This document shows, piece by piece, positions 42,626 through 51,738 of a stretch of DNA of 64,000 nt. The position numbers were made by a program, and so were the translations under genes. Within the stretch, counting starts at the first letter, position 1. Each line of letters begins with the position of its first letter. The stretch covers positions 220,461 to 284,460 of the forward strand of contig NZ_CP119780.1 of assembly GCF_029338195.1 (NCBI RefSeq), in the 5' to 3' direction. Below the pieces are notes generated by a model. That model was given only the letters and a program-made list of their open reading frames with translations, made no database searches and was not told the DNA's origin. This DNA is from Haloarcula litorea (GTDB lineage Archaea; Halobacteriota; Halobacteria; Halobacteriales; Haloarculaceae).

Positions 42626-43295
42626 CCCGGAGGCCCCACCGCGTGTCGCCTCGCGCGTGACCACCGACGGGGAGTCGGCACGACGAGAGCGGCGTCACAG
42701 AACGAGCGAGACCGCGGCTCGCGAGTCTCCGCCATCGTCGGACACACTGTGGGCCGAGCGCGTCGTCTCTCGGCCGCCGGCCCGCCGACGGTCGACACCG
42801 TGCCGAACGGATCGTCGTCTACTAACACGAGTACGCCTGTTATTTGTTCGGCAGTCCGGGGTACCTCAGAGACGCGACCCGCAGTTCGGGGTCGCCGGAC
42901 CCACGATACCCGTACCGTGTCGCGGGGGAGAGGCCCTCGTCCGATCATACCGGATAGATTCTCCCGGTGGCTCACTCGCGGCTGTCGCAGTGGCGATTGG
43001 TCGACCGCCTGTGGAGTGGGGGTGGTCGGAACGCACATCCCGGGAACCGTCTCGCGAAGTGGACCGAACGAGCCGTGAGTCACGCGGCGAACCGCAGCAC
43101 TCGCCGGCGACCGTCCGAACGACGGCTGCTCCGTGACCGGCGCGGCCGCTGGACTCCGTCGCCGGTCCCGTTCCGGTTCGGGATTCCGGGAGTACGTCTT
43201 CCGATATCGTCGGACGAGTTTCCGCCCCTCGGCGTGATCGTGTGACACCACGGCGAACACACACGTTTACGTGAGTTCCCCACCCAGGCAGTGAT
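42626..43295. other. 670-base intergenic region
   Basis: Short frames here are arginine- and serine-rich and not credible. It holds the sequence AGTACGCCTGTTATT at 42830-42844, which is nearly repeated at 14979-14993, and a promoter with an inverted repeat at 43262-43273. Confidence 0.5.
43262..43273 (+). promoter_or_regulatory. Promoter with CACGT-TT-ACGTG inverted repeat
   Basis: GTTTAC inside this repeat is the probable TATA box, about 28 nt before ATG 43296. A bound regulator would block it directly. The repeat is short and may be chance. Confidence 0.4.
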
Positions 43296-44117
43296 ATGTC
43301 CACTCGGGAGAGCCCCGACCGGGATGTACAGTCCGACTCGCGCCTGACCGACCGACACGTCGTCGTCACCGGTGCCGCCCAGGGGATCGGCCGGGGGATC
43401 GCCGTCCGCTGTGCGCGGGCGGGAGCCGACGTCTCCGTCTTCGACGTCGACACCGAGACCGCCGCCGAGACGGCGTCGCTGGTGCGCGAGACCGGGAGCG
43501 AGGCGATCGTCGTCGAGGTCGACGTGGCCGACGGCGACTCCGTCGACGACGGGGTCGAGACCGCGGTCGACGAACTCGGCCCCGTCCACGGCGTCGTCAA
43601 CAACGCCGGCGTCCAGCGTTCGGTCCCGCTGTTGGAGACCACCGAGGCCGAGTGGGACCGCCACTTCGCGGTCAACGCGAAGGGGCCGTTCCTCGTCTCG
43701 AAGCGAGTCGCGACCCAGATGATCGACGACGGGATCGAGGGGAGCATCGTCAACGTCTCGTCGGTCGGGGCCGAGCGGCCGTTCCGCGGCCAGGGCGCGT
43801 ACGGTGCGTCCAAGGCCTCGGTGCTCGCGCTGACGACGGTACTGGCGAAGGAACTCAGCGACCACGGGATCACGGCAAACGCCATCAAACCGGGGACCGT
43901 CCGGACGCCGATGGTCGACGAGTGGCTCGAAGAGCGGGCCGAACAGCAGGACACGACACCCGAAGAAGTGCTGTCGGACTCGCTGGACACGCACATCCTC
44001 GACCGGGCCGCACAGCCGGTCGAGATCGGCCATATGGTGGTCCTGTTGCTCTCGGCCGAGGGCGAGTGGATCACGGGCGAGTCGATCGCGGTCGACGGCG
44101 GCTACCTGAAGGCCTGA
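43296..44117 (+). CDS. SDR family oxidoreductase in the rhamnose-type cluster
   Basis: A 273-aa classical SDR: VVVTGAAQGIGRGIAVRCA (cofactor), VFDVDTETAAETA (acidic end of beta2, favouring NAD), VVNNAGVQRSVP (NNAG), VSSVGAERPFRGQGAYGASKASV (Ser, YxxxK) and KPGTVRTPM. In the diketo-hydrolase pathway of 6-deoxyhexose degradation two SDRs act: an L-rhamnose 1-dehydrogenase and a 2-keto-3-deoxy-L-rhamnonate dehydrogenase. This gene and the SDR at 60747 are the two candidates; which is which cannot be told from sequence. It converges on a mutarotase-family gene, one base between stops. Confidence 0.85.
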   Translation: MSTRESPDRDVQSDSRLTDRHVVVTGAAQGIGRGIAVRCARAGADVSVFDVDTETAAETASLVRETGSEAIVVEVDVADGDSVDDGVETAVDELGPVHGVVNNAGVQRSVPLLETTEAEWDRHFAVNAKGPFLVSKRVATQMIDDGIEGSIVNVSSVGAERPFRGQGAYGASKASVLALTTVLAKELSDHGITANAIKPGTVRTPMVDEWLEERAEQQDTTPEEVLSDSLDTHILDRAAQPVEIGHMVVLLLSAEGEWITGESIAVDGGYLKA

Positions 44118-44118
44118 C

Positions 44119-44421
44119 TCAGACCATCCGGTACACTTCGTCCATCCACGGGTCGTCCTCGTCGACGAGGATGGGGTCCATCACCTCGTCCCAGTCCGCC
44201 TGCGCGTCGCTCTCGGCCATCACGTCCTTGATCGCCGCGGGATCCTCGACCGCCAGATAGCCGAAGACGTGGCCGTCCTTCTCGAAGACGCTGTAGGTCT
44301 CGATGCCGGCGTCGGAGTCGAGGTAGGCCTCCTCCAGCGCCGTCGGGACGTCTTCGTGTTCCTCGCGGTACGCCTCGCGCTGTCCCTCCTTGATCCGGAG
44401 GTGGAACGCTATCCGTTGCAT
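44119..44421 (-). CDS. rhaM: L-rhamnose mutarotase family protein (RhaM/DUF718)
   Basis: A 100-aa protein. MQRIAFHLRIKEGQREAYREEHEDVPTALEEAYLDSD and YSVFEKDGHVFGYLAVED followed by WDEVMDPILVDEDDPWMDEVYRM match the RhaM/YiiL pattern (start AF-x-L-x-V, AYREEH, final WxxEVYxM). The family converts alpha and beta anomers of L-rhamnose or fucose-like sugars. ATG 44421 follows family length. A second member (partial) is at 63694. It is divergent from a lactonase-like gene, consistent with the early steps of the same sugar pathway. Confidence 0.82.
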   Translation of the reverse strand: MQRIAFHLRIKEGQREAYREEHEDVPTALEEAYLDSDAGIETYSVFEKDGHVFGYLAVEDPAAIKDVMAESDAQADWDEVMDPILVDEDDPWMDEVYRMV

Positions 44422-44468
44422 ACGTGCCACCCGTTCACGCTCGGTCGGCTTCAGTCTTCCTCAGGTAA

Positions 44469-44475
44469 CTTTTAC
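44469..44475 (+). promoter_or_regulatory. TATA box for the amidohydrolase gene
   Basis: CTTTTAC 26-32 nt before ATG 44501. Confidence 0.4.
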
Positions 44476-44500
44476 TATCGGCACCGACGACACTGGTGGT

Positions 44501-45370
44501 ATGCTCGACACGCACACCCACGCGTGGGGACCGGCGAGCGAGACACACCCCTGGGTGAACGGCCCGATCCTGGACCTCGTCGACTCCTTCGACGTCCACA
44601 CCGTCTACACGGCGGACCGACTGCTGGCCGATATGGACCGCAACGGCGTCGACGAGGCCGTCGTCGTCGGCTACCCGATCTGTGACTGGACGGACAACTG
44701 GTACACGCTGGAGGCGGTCGAGGAACACGACCGGCTGTACGGGGTCGTGATGCTCGATCCGTTCGCCGACGACGCGGCCGAACGGCTCCGCCGCTGTATG
44801 GAAACCGACGGCGTCGTCGGCTTCCGTCTCGGTGCCGCCTGTCCGTACGACCGGATGTGGGAGACGTTCGACCCGAGCGTGACGTGGCTCCGCGACGCCG
44901 TCGAGGAGACCGAGTTCTGGGCGGCCGCCGTCGAGACCGACGCCGCCGTCCAGATCCTCTGTGACCACGGCCAGCTCGACCAGGCGCTCGAACTGGTCGA
45001 GACCTACCCGGACCTGTCGTACCTGTTCGACCACTTCGCCCACGCCGGGCCGGAGACGCCGACCGACGAGGGGACCTTCGCGCAGTTCGCGGACCTGGCG
45101 GAGTACGAGACGGTCGCCGTCAAGGTCTCTGAGGTCGTCCACATGTCGGACGCGGCGTTCCCGTACGCCGACATGCACGACCACGTCCGCTGGTACGTCG
45201 AGACGTTCGGCCGCGAGCGCGTGATCTGGGGCTCGGACTACCCGAACGTCAGCGACGAGGCCACCTATGCCGAGGCGTGCAACTGGCTCAGACAGGTCGA
45301 GGGCCTCTCGCAGAGGGATCGGGAGTGGCTCACCGGGAGGGCGTTCCGGGAGCACGTCGGGCTGAACTGA
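44501..45370 (+). CDS. Amidohydrolase family protein, candidate rhamnono/fucono-lactonase (COG3618)
   Basis: A 289-aa TIM-barrel hydrolase. MLDTHTHAWGP is the first metal/substrate motif (HxH-like), VVGYPICDWTDNWYTLEAVEEHDRLYGVVMLDP, VGFRLGAACPYD and LFDHFAHAG follow, and IWGSDYPNVSDEATYAEA near the C-terminus supplies the Asp. The COG3618 group contains L-fuconolactonase and related sugar-lactonases. In a rhamnose pathway it would open L-rhamnono-lactone to L-rhamnonate. ATG 44501 has a leaderless promoter; upstream residues in the same frame are not credible. Confidence 0.8.
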   Translation: MLDTHTHAWGPASETHPWVNGPILDLVDSFDVHTVYTADRLLADMDRNGVDEAVVVGYPICDWTDNWYTLEAVEEHDRLYGVVMLDPFADDAAERLRRCMETDGVVGFRLGAACPYDRMWETFDPSVTWLRDAVEETEFWAAAVETDAAVQILCDHGQLDQALELVETYPDLSYLFDHFAHAGPETPTDEGTFAQFADLAEYETVAVKVSEVVHMSDAAFPYADMHDHVRWYVETFGRERVIWGSDYPNVSDEATYAEACNWLRQVEGLSQRDREWLTGRAFREHVGLN

Positions 45371-47550
45371 CTACGGGGCCAGCAGTTCGACCGGGTGACG
45401 CGGCCGGCGCTCCAGCAGGGCGTCGATCTGTTCCAGACAGGAGGTGCCGCTGGCGACCACCTCGCGGTCGGCGACGCCGTCGGCCCGGAACTGGTCGCGG
45501 AGGCGGCTCCCCACGTCCATACTGACCTCGTAGTAGTCGGACTTGTACCCGAAGCTGCCGGCCATCCCGCAGCACTCGGTCTCGGAGGTGACGACGTCGT
45601 AGCCGCAGTCCTCCAGGACGGCGACGGTGTGGGCCTCCAGCCCGAGCGTCCGCTGCTGGCAGTGGCTGTGGTAAGCGAGTCCGTCGCCGTCGGCGGTCGC
45701 CAGCGCCTCCGCCTCGGCACCGTTGTCAAGGAGCCCGTAGACGTACTCAAGGACCTCGTAGCTGTTCTCGGCGAGCGCGGCGAACGCCTCGCCGTCGACG
45801 AGCTTCTCGTACTCGCGCTGGAACATCGCGTGGTCGCTGGGCTCGACGACCACCACGTCGCGGCCATCCTCGACGTGGGGTCGGAGCGCCTCGGTCACGC
45901 GCTCGGCGTGGTCGGTCGCCGTCGCGACCATCCCCTGTGACAGCGGCGCGCGCCCGCTGGAGGGGGCGTCGGGGACGACCACGTCGACCCCGAGCGCTTC
46001 GAGGACGCGCACGGCCGCCTTCCCGCGCTCGACCTGGACGTGGTTGGTGTAGAGGTCCGGGTAGAGGACGGCCTCGCGCTCGGGGTCGTCGACCGGCGAC
46101 TCGCGACCGTCGGCCCACGCGACGAACGTCTCGCGCTCGAATGTCGGGAGGTCCCGTCGCGGGTCGACCCCCAGGACTCGTGCCATCGCCTGCCGGGCGA
46201 CCCCCGTGTCGGCCAGCCAGTTCGACAGCGGTGCCGTCGCGCTGCCGAGCTTCGCGACGGTCGCGAAGTTGCCGAAGAAGCGCTTCTGGAGCGGCGCGCC
46301 CCGTCCTCCTCGTCGGGGGTCAGGCCCTCGACGAGCCAGTCGAGTTCGGTGGTCCCCTCGCGGTTGATGCGGTCCCGGACGACCGTGTTGATCCACGGGA
46401 TGTCGATCCCGACCGGACAGGCGTTGACACACCGCGAACAGCCCGTACAGAGGTCGTTGAACTCCGCGGCCGTCTCCAGCCCCTCGATGCCGGCCTCCCA
46501 GCCGGTCGCGATGCCGCCGGAGTAGGTCTCCCCGCCGAAGGCGTGGCCGCCGACGCTCTGGAAGTTCGCACAGGAGTTCGAGCAGGCCGAGCAGCGGATG
46601 CAGTACAGCGTCTCCCGGAGCTGGTCGTCCTCGCGCATCGCCAGCCGGCCGTTGTCGATGAGCACGAGGTGGAAGTCGCGGTCGCTGTCGAACTCCGAGA
46701 GGGGCGTCTCGTCGTCCTGGAAGTCCACGACCGGGGTGTCGACCGGCGGGGTCAGCAGCGAGACGTAGGAGGTGATGTCCTGGCCCGTGCCCGACCGGCC
46801 GATCAGTTCCACGAAGGGTGCGAAGTCCGCGACGCTGGGGACGATCTTCTCGACGCCGGCGACGGCGACGTGGGTGTCCGTCGCCGCGACCGTCTTGCGG
46901 GCGTTGCCCTCGCTCGTGACCAGCGCCATCGTCCCGGTCTCGGCCGCCAGGAAGTTCGCGCCGGTGATCCCCACCTCGGCGTCGACGATCTGCTCGCCGA
47001 GCTTCTCGCGAGCGAAGCGGGTCAGCTCCTCGGCGGTCTCCGGCGGTTCGTCGGGGTCGAACCGGTCGTTGAACAGTTCCGCGATCCCCTCGCGGGACTT
47101 GTGGATCGCCGGCGCGACGATGTGGGAGGGCGCTTCGTCGGCCAGTTGCAGGACCCACTCGCCGAGGTCCGTCTCGACGACGTCGACACCGTCCGCTTCG
47201 AGCGCCTCGTTGACCTCGATCTCCTCGCTGGTCATCGACTTGCTCTTGACGACGCGGTCGGCGTCCCGGTCGGCGGCGACCGCCCGGATGTAGTCGTTGG
47301 CGTCCGCCGCGTCGTCGGCGACGTAGACGGTCCCGCCGTTATCCTCGACGGCCGCGGTCAGCTCGTCGAGCAGGTCGGGCAGCCGTTCGATGGCGTCCGC
47401 CTTGATCGCGCGGGCCCGGTCTTTCAGCTCCTCATAGTCCTCGAGGTCGGCCACGGAGTCGTACCGGCCCTCGTTGAACGCCTGGGTGTTCTGCGCGATC
47501 GCCGCCCCCTCGGTCCGCATTATCTCGCGGAGCTCGTCGGCCTTGGACAT
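45371..47550 (-). pseudogene. Fused LutB-LutA lactate oxidation iron-sulfur protein, one frameshift
   Basis: The first part (47550 to about 46302) is a LutB-like LUD plus ferredoxin protein: VGITGANFLAAETGTMALV, CIRCSACSNSCANFQSVGGHAFG and CTGCSRCVNACPVGIDIP. Then a CCG-domain half like LutA: DPRRDLPTFERETFVAW, YHSHCQQRTLGLEAHT and ETECCGMAGSFGYKSDYYEVS. The halves are out of frame at the CCCC run 46299-46302 (one base missing); adding it back joins EEDG to APLQKRFFGN. No separate lutA is present, so the fusion is probably real and the shift a base-call error. Its stop is adjacent to the lactonase stop, convergent. Confidence 0.82.
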
Positions 47551-47552
47551 CC

Positions 47553-48074
47553 TCAGGCCCCCTCCTCGACGAGGACGACGTGGACGTCCTCGGGGCCGTG
47601 TGCACCCTTGACCAGCGCGCCCATATCGGCGGTGGCGCTCGGCCCGGTCGCGACGATCGTGCTCCCCCGCGTGCGCTCGATGTCCTCCGCGAGGGACTCG
47701 ATGGCCGTCTCCATATCGCCGACGACGTCCGCGGCACGGAGGACCGCGACGTGCTCCTCGACGAACAGGCTGACCAGTTCGCTGGCCCGGTCGGTCATCG
47801 ACAGCGACAGCGAGCCGTAGTCCCCGACGCCCAACTGTGCCCCCGTCACGCCCGTGGTCGCCGCCCGGAGGGCCGCCGGGGTCGGATCGACGGTGACGGG
47901 CGTGTCGGCCAGCGAGTACGCCGGGTCGTCGAACGTCTCGTCAAGGGCGACGCCGACGGCCGGTTCGGTGACGATGTCAGCGATACGGTTCCGGACGTCC
48001 GCGGTGTCGGTCCGCGTGACGGTGACCCCGAGGTCCGCGAGCGACGCCGCGAACGACGATTCTGCGTTTGTCAT
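47553..48074 (-). CDS. lutC: LutC-like LUD-domain protein
   Basis: A 173-aa protein of the LutC/YkgG family. DTADVRNRIADIV, then AALRAATTGVTGAQLGVGDYGSLSLSMTDRA and the closing TIVATGPSATADMGALVKGAHGPEDVHVVLVEEGA are the family pattern. LutABC oxidises L-lactate to pyruvate in bacteria. Two bases separate its stop from the LutBA start, so they form one unit, with LutC first. The diketo-hydrolase route yields pyruvate plus L-lactate, giving this complex a clear job here. Confidence 0.88.
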   Translation of the reverse strand: MTNAESSFAASLADLGVTVTRTDTADVRNRIADIVTEPAVGVALDETFDDPAYSLADTPVTVDPTPAALRAATTGVTGAQLGVGDYGSLSLSMTDRASELVSLFVEEHVAVLRAADVVGDMETAIESLAEDIERTRGSTIVATGPSATADMGALVKGAHGPEDVHVVLVEEGA

Positions 48075-48202
48075 CGATACGTGTCACGACGGCCCACACC
48101 GACATTTAGCTTTGGTTGGGACCGGCGGCGGATCCGGGGTCGACCGCCGGGGAAGACTCCGGACAGAGGGGCTGTCGGGGACGGTACGTGAGCCGCCTGT
48201 TT

Positions 48203-48223
48203 AATGTACCGATACATTTATGA
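48203..48223 (+). promoter_or_regulatory. Inverted repeat overlapping the TATA box of the solute-binding protein gene
   Basis: AATGTA-CCGA-TACATT (48203-48218) is a perfect repeat that runs into TTTATG (about 48218-48223), some 33-38 nt before ATG 48256. A bound regulator would occupy the BRE/TATA region. Confidence 0.5.
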
Positions 48224-48255
48224 AAGACGGGCTGAGTTGTTTGTAACAGCGTCCC

Positions 48256-49719
48256 ATGACAAGCGATAGTTCAGCGAGCGGACTGGATAGGCGTCGGTAC
48301 CTGACTGGCCTGGGAACCGCACTCGCGGCCGGCTTCGCCGGCTGCGGTGGCAACGGCGGTGACGGCGGTGACGGTGGCGGCGGCGACGGCGGTGACGGCG
48401 GCGGCGGTGACGGTGGCGGCGGCGGCGGGTCCGGCCCCAGGACCTCGACTTCTGGTTGTTCGGCGGCATCCCGGCCGAGCGGGAGTACGTCAGCAACCAC
48501 TACACGAACTACGGTGCCAACAACGTCAGCTACCAGCACAAGGCGTGGGGACAGAAGTACCAGATCGTCGCCTCCGCCGCGGCCAACGACAGCCTGCCCG
48601 ACGTGATGGCGGGGCAGAACCTGCTGATCCCGGACTTCGTCTCCGCCGGCGCGATCGAACCGCTCGACCAAGAGGGGTTCCAGGACCGGCTGGAGACGCT
48701 GAACGAGCCGTTCGTCGACGCCAACATCCAGGCCCAGATGTACGAGGGACTGGGCGACTACGACGAGGCTCGGCAGTGGGGATGCCGGGGGCTACGCGGA
48801 CCTCGGCCCGTTCATCGACATCCGCTCGGACTACCTCGAACAGACGAGTTTCGACCGGCCGCCCCGCAGCTGGCCGGAGCTCATCCAGATGGGCGAGGAG
48901 ATGCAGGAGATCGACGGCGTCTCGGCCGCCATCACGGCTCCCGGTCTCGACTTCGGACTCACGGCGGGCTACTTCATCGGGTTCGTCTACGCGAACGGCG
49001 GCCGGTACTTCGACCCAGAGTCCCTGGAGGCGACGATCGACCAACCGGGCTTCGTCGACGCGGTGAGACTGTACCAACAGATCGCCGAGGCGGGCCTGTT
49101 CCCGGACTCGGTCGCCGAACTCAACCACATCGAGGCCGGCCGACTGCTGCGTGAGGGCGAGTCGGGCATCTTCATCACGTACTCGCACGCGAACGCGGTG
49201 TACCAGACGACCGGTGCGCCCCAGCCCTGGCTCGACGGCGAGGGCCACACCGTCACGCGCGCCCCGCTGCCGGACCAGCCGTCCGGGAACTTCCAGCCCA
49301 ACGACCTCCTGCTGCAGAACGCGCAGGGCCACACGCTCGGGACCGGAACGGCGAGCCAGGCCGAGAAGGAGGCCGCGTTCGACTACATCGGCTGGTGGAA
49401 CCAGCCCGCGCAACTGGAGCCGTGGACGTACAAGACCGACGTCGGCATCCGCGGTCGGGTGCCGACCCTCCAGAGCGCGTTCGACGAGCCAGCGGACCTC
49501 ATGCAGAGCCAGTTCGGCGACCTGCTGGAGCTGTACGAGAACGATAACCTGTTCACGCGCACGTCCCGCTTCCCGTCGTTCTCCGGGCTCTCGGCGGTCC
49601 AGAGCGAGATCAACACGACGATCCTCCAGCCCGTGATGTTGGGCAACAAGACCGCCGAGGAGGCCTGTTCGGAGGCCAACTCTCGGGTCCAGTCGATCAT
49701 CGACGAGAACCTCGGCTGA
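48256..49719 (+). pseudogene. Sugar ABC transporter solute-binding lipoprotein, two frameshifts
   Basis: MTSDSSASGLDRRRYLTGLGTALAAGFAGC is a Tat-type signal with a lipobox (Cys30), followed by a Gly/Asp linker. The frame is lost at the CCCC run 48435-48438 (one C missing; QDLDFWLFGGIPAEREY resumes) and again at the GGGG at 48778-48781 (one G extra or two missing; GGYADLGPFIDIRSDYLEQ resumes). The C-terminal part (GIFITYSHANAVYQTTGAPQP, EKEAAFDYIGWWNQPAQLE) is intact. Only the combination gives a normal SBP-family-1 protein. It starts the importer operon with two permeases and an ATPase. The ligand is probably L-rhamnose or an oligosaccharide containing it. Confidence 0.82.
48345..48430. repeat. 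Gly/Asp codon repeat in the solute-binding protein linker
   Basis: Tandem GGT/GGC/GAC triplets code for GGDGG runs, the same linker style as in the TRAP receptor. The triplet tract is the low-complexity area just before the first frameshift. Confidence 0.7.
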
Positions 49720-49783
49720 CGGGGCCGCGAAACGCTTTTGTTCGTGGCCTGAACAGCTAACGTACCACACGACGTGAGATAGA

Positions 49784-50719
49784 ATGTCATATACCGAACA
49801 AACGCGGTCGTCGGTCGAACGGATAACCGGGCGGATTCCCGACCGGGTTCTGGTACAGCTTCCGGTCCTCCCGGTGATCGCACTGGTAGGGACCTTCATC
49901 CTCTACCCCATCGCGCGGGCGATCTACTCCAGCTTCTTCCAGAAGAGCCTGCTCAGACCCGAAGAGGCGCAGTTCGCCGGGCTCGCGAACTACGCGGAGA
50001 TCTGGGGGAGCCCGACCATCCACCAGGTGCTCTGGAACACGTTCGTCTGGGTCACCGTCGGGAGCGGGGTCGCCATCGTCGCCGGCTTTATGATGGGCTG
50101 GCTGATGTACGAGAAACTGCCGTACGCGAGCGTCGCCAGCGCGATCATCCTCATCCCGTGGGTGTTGCCCCGGGTCGTCGGCGCGTCGATCTGGGCGTTC
50201 ATGTTCAGCGGCTCGCAGGGGATCATCAACGAACTGCTCGTCACGCTGGGGCTCACCCAGGAGTACATCGTGATGCTCGGCTCCACCGACGTCTCGCTGT
50301 GGCCGCCGATCGTCGGGATGATCTGGCGGTTGGCCCCGCTGTTCGCGCTGCTCACGCTGACGTCGTTCCAGGGCATCAACGACCGCCTGTACGAGGCCGC
50401 CCGGATGGACGGCGCGACGCCGTGGGAGCAGTTCCGCTACATCACGCTGCCGCTGATGCGGTACAACCTCGCGATCGGGTTCCTGCTGATGCTCATCTAC
50501 AACATCAGGAACTTCTCGATGATCTGGGTGATGACGAAGGGCGGACCGGGGGTCTCGAGCACCACGCTGCCGGTGATGATCTACCGGCAGGCGTTCGTCG
50601 ACTTCAACATCGGGATGGCGTCGGCCCTCTCAGTGCTCCTGTTCCTCGTCCTGCTGGTGTTCTCGTACTACTACATCAAGGTCTACGATCAGGTTCAGGG
50701 TGAGACGAATGGCAACTGA
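49784..50719 (+). CDS. Sugar ABC transporter permease (MalF/UgpA type)
   Basis: A 311-aa membrane protein with six helices (first: VLPVIALVGTFILYPIARAIYSSF). The EAA loop is YEAARMDGATPWEQFRYITLPLM, followed by FSMIWVMTKGGPGVSSTTLPVMIYRQAF. It lies 64 nt after the solute-binding protein, and its stop overlaps the next permease start by eleven bases. It is part of the importer 48256-52905. Confidence 0.92.
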   Translation: MSYTEQTRSSVERITGRIPDRVLVQLPVLPVIALVGTFILYPIARAIYSSFFQKSLLRPEEAQFAGLANYAEIWGSPTIHQVLWNTFVWVTVGSGVAIVAGFMMGWLMYEKLPYASVASAIILIPWVLPRVVGASIWAFMFSGSQGIINELLVTLGLTQEYIVMLGSTDVSLWPPIVGMIWRLAPLFALLTLTSFQGINDRLYEAARMDGATPWEQFRYITLPLMRYNLAIGFLLMLIYNIRNFSMIWVMTKGGPGVSSTTLPVMIYRQAFVDFNIGMASALSVLLFLVLLVFSYYYIKVYDQVQGETNGN

Positions 50720-51674
50720 ATCGACGGACGAACTCGAGGAGTTCCGCACGAACACGTCGTGGCTGTACGACACGACGCCGGGCGCGTACGTGCGCCACGC
50801 CTTCACAGCCGCGTCGACGGCACTCGTGGCGGTCTTCGTGCTCGGACCGCTGTACTGGATGGTCGTCACCGCGTTCAAGACGAAGGCGGAGATCCAACGG
50901 ATCCCGCCGACCATCGTCCCGCAGGACTGGTCGATACAGGCGTTCGTCGCCGTCATCGAGTCGTCGCTCCAGGCCGGCGGCTACGACGGCTTCGTCGAGC
51001 GGACGTTCGGGGTGTCCGTCTCCTCGGCCATCGACATCGACGTGTTCGGGCTCATCGTCAGCAGCCTGAAGGTGTCGGTCGGCGCGGCGCTGCTGGCGGT
51101 GTTGTTCGGGACGATGGCGGCGTACGTGCTCTCGCGGCACGACTTCCGTGGGAAGAGCGTGCTGATGAGCCTCCTGCTGGCGTCGCTGATGTTCCCCGGG
51201 ACGGCGATCATGGTCCCGGAGTGGGAACTCATCAACACGCTCGGGCTGTTCGACACCCACCTGGGACTGATACTGGTCTACGGCGCGATGACCTCGCCGT
51301 TCGTCGTCTGGCTGATGAAGGGTCACTTCGACGACTTCCCGGGGTCGATCCTCGACGCGGCACGGATGGACCAGTGCAGCCCCTTCGAGATGTTCCGGTA
51401 CGTCCTGGTGCCGATGTCGGTCAACTCGATCATCGCGTCGTTCATCTTCGCGTTCCTGCTGGCGTGGAACGAACTCGTGTTCGCGCTGACGCTGCTCTCG
51501 AACACGAAGTACACCGTCCCCCCGGGGCTGTTGACCTTCGTCCAGGGGTTCAACACCCAGTGGAACGTCGTGGCGGCGGCCTCGATCATCGCCTCGATCC
51601 CGGTGCTGCTGGGACTGGCGTACATCCAGCGGTACTTCGTCCAGGGACTGACCGGCGGCGCGATCAAGGGCTGA
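50709..51674 (+). CDS. Sugar ABC transporter permease (MalG/UgpE type)
   Basis: A 321-aa membrane protein starting MATESTDELEEF (ATG 50709 inside the previous gene's end). The EAA loop reads LDAARMDQCSPFEMFRYVLVPM, in which the usual Gly after Asp is Gln, and FIFAFLLAWNELVFALTLLS follows. A loop of about 40 residues between helices 1 and 2 (SSLQAGGYDGFVERTFGVSVSSAIDID) is longer than in the 4494 paralogue. It completes the channel with the preceding permease. Confidence 0.92.
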   Translation: MATESTDELEEFRTNTSWLYDTTPGAYVRHAFTAASTALVAVFVLGPLYWMVVTAFKTKAEIQRIPPTIVPQDWSIQAFVAVIESSLQAGGYDGFVERTFGVSVSSAIDIDVFGLIVSSLKVSVGAALLAVLFGTMAAYVLSRHDFRGKSVLMSLLLASLMFPGTAIMVPEWELINTLGLFDTHLGLILVYGAMTSPFVVWLMKGHFDDFPGSILDAARMDQCSPFEMFRYVLVPMSVNSIIASFIFAFLLAWNELVFALTLLSNTKYTVPPGLLTFVQGFNTQWNVVAAASIIASIPVLLGLAYIQRYFVQGLTGGAIKG

Positions 51675-51707
51675 CTCCGGTCGGCTCTCGGCGGGGCGAC
51701 GCAGTAG

Positions 51708-51715
51708 TTTTAATA
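51708..51715 (+). promoter_or_regulatory. TATA box for the ABC ATPase gene
   Basis: TTTTAATA 24-31 nt before ATG 51739. The ATPase thus has its own leaderless promoter besides read-through from the permeases. Confidence 0.55.
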
Positions 51716-51738
51716 CGCGGTGGGTGGTAGCACGTTCG

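Noticed and set aside
42749..43245. Plus-strand frames of 90-110 codons between rdfA and the SDR
   Set aside because: Same reasons; composition unlike haloarchaeal proteins.
45937..47820. 627-codon plus-strand frame
   Set aside because: Antisense to the LutB-LutA and LutC genes.
48201..48671. Proline-rich minus-strand ORF
   Set aside because: Complement of the Gly/Asp linker and solute-binding protein.
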